NCBI RefSeq assembly: GCF_040869045.1
Contig: NC_090319.1
Span: 396,071,601-396,135,600 of the forward strand
Origin: Eurosta solidaginis
Lineage: Eukaryota; Arthropoda; Insecta; Diptera; Tephritidae
Reading direction: 5' to 3'
Length of the DNA: 64,000 nucleotides
Part shown: piece by piece, positions 63,030 through 64,000 of the stretch
Numbering within the stretch: the first letter of the stretch is position 1
How the letters are laid out: each line of letters begins with the position of its first letter
Position numbers and translations under genes: made by a program
The notes under the pieces: generated by a model
Told to the model about the DNA's origin: nothing
The model's input: only the letters and a program-made list of their open reading frames with translations
Database searches by the model: none

Positions 63030-63480
63030 ATTCTGTATTACAAAATTCTGGGTGACAAAATTCTGCTTTTTCGAAATTCTGCATGTTTAATTCTGGAAGT
63101 CAAAATTCCGGAATCATCGCATGGCGTAGCCGGTGTTGGATCGGCTAAGGGTTATTTGTTTAAAGTGCGGCCGAAGGCCGCCTACGCAGAATGGTATAAT
63201 ACGCAGAAGGACATCACCGCGGCGGTAGCCACGGTTATACCACACACCCGGACATGGCGTAGGCTAGGGTTATTTTTTATAAGCGCGGCCGAAGGCCGCC
63301 TATGCAGAAAGGTATTCTACGCAGAATTCCTGTGCATGGCGCACTTTTTTAAAATAATTACATGACCTCTTTAAGATTGTTAACATTATATTTTAATACA
63401 GAATTTTGTAATACAGAATTTTGAAAGCAGAATTTTAGAAAGCAGAATTTTGGAAAAGCAGAATTATACATACATTATAC
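63030..63480. mobile_element. Foldback-like repeat with CAGAATTTT arms
   Basis: The 21 bases at 63030-63050 recur in perfect inverted form at 63399-63419. Each arm is built of near-repeats of CAGAATTTT (seen as AAAATTCTG on the left). The centre holds two copies of GCGGCCGAAGGCCGCC (about 63168 and 63285), themselves palindromic, in a tandem unit of about 117 bases with TACGCAGAA. Non-coding. Type unknown. Confidence 0.65.
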
Positions 63481-63544
63481 ATACAGAATTTCGACACCAA
63501 CCCAAATAAAACCGTTTAAAAAGGGACTCACCTCTATCAATAAT

Positions 63545-64000
63545 ATCGTCCCCTCCTCAAACGCAGTGATGCGCATTCGCATCCGAGCCTATGACAAGCC
63601 GTCCTCTGCACCCTTCTTGATCCACGAGCTTTTTGAACTGCTCTGGTGGTTCTTTCACGTTATGGGCCATGTACCAGGATGCCAGTATAAGGGACGGTTT
63701 TTTCTTTCCCTCTATTGCGACAACCCCTAGGTCTGCGGTGCTGAAGTTAGATAGCATACACGAGTATATGTGTTTCCTTACCACGACTGCGGCTCTAAAC
63801 CTGATTTTCGCCTTTGCGTAATAAACGCTGAATACGCGAGCGCTGAGCACAGAAACCTTTCCTCCGGATGAGAGCCAATGCTCCTGTACCAGGAGAAGTT
63901 CGCTCGATGCCACTTTACTGTGTTGGAGGTTTATCTGTGAGACTCGCGGTACCATTGAGCTGTTTGCCTCGCCACTGCGCTCACGCTGTTTCCGCTGTTG
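63545..64000 (-). pseudogene. LINE endonuclease fragment (R1/LOA-like), runs off the window
   Basis: The minus strand from about 63955 encodes QINLQHSKVASSELLLVQEH, RFRAAVVVRKHIY, LILASWYMAH and GRLVIGSDANAHH, the start of an AP endonuclease of the R1/LOA type. It is cut off near 63545 after the GSDANAHH motif. The upstream part continues past base 64000. Confidence 0.8.

Overview
The window is eukaryotic DNA from a higher dipteran, most likely a tephritid-type fruit fly. Three things point that way: short spliced exons of a fly Lrrk homologue with normal GT/AG introns, tRNA-derived SINEs, and dense fly-type LINE, Ty3/gypsy, MITE and Helentron-like repeats. The species is inferred, not shown. 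No prokaryotic genes, rRNA, functional tRNA or CRISPR array were seen.

The only host gene recognised is the 5' half of Lrrk (Roco-family kinase) on the minus strand at about 3057-11228. Ten exons with consistent phases encode, in order, a short N-terminus, ankyrin-like repeats, leucine-rich repeats, and the start of the Roc GTPase domain (P-loop and DFGGQ). The COR, kinase and C-terminal exons would lie to the left of base 1. The introns carry a TA-flanked TIR element with GGGATGCC ends, a 1.6-kb TA-flanked TIR element that itself holds a SINE, a second SINE, and a LINE in the intron that runs off the left edge.

From about 11.3 kb to the right edge the DNA is a transposon graveyard. The main structure is a nest. 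A decayed Ty3/gypsy element (minus; 3' half 15850-18215, 5' half 44094-45587) is split inside its reverse transcriptase by a 25.9-kb block at 18216-44093. The two ends of that block carry a 14-bp inverted repeat and a 9-bp-stem hairpin, and its body holds tandem repeats of about 125-160 bp, which fits a Helentron-derived HINE/DINE-1-like element. Inside this block sit a young LTR retrotransposon (19070-25372, apparently identical 340-bp LTRs, SAP-domain Gag) and two copies of a decayed Ty3/gypsy element (26271-33554 and 35489-42299). The two copies appear to be a duplication with a 9.2-kb offset. Both have a GC-rich insert (1.6-1.8 kb, with 65-bp tandem repeats) and a small MITE in the 3' LTR. 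A 5'-truncated LINE lies between them.

To the right come a LINE inserted head-to-head into another copy of its own family (11-bp target duplication), a fourth LTR retrotransposon (48948-53964), a 42-bp tandem repeat, an LTR fragment, several LINE fragments and a poly-C tract. A second copy of the left-edge LINE family, in inverted orientation (about 58748-62645), is itself interrupted by an RNase H-bearing LINE with a 14-bp target duplication. A foldback-like repeat and a further LINE endonuclease fragment close the window. Apart from Lrrk, every coding region found belongs to a mobile element, and most are broken.
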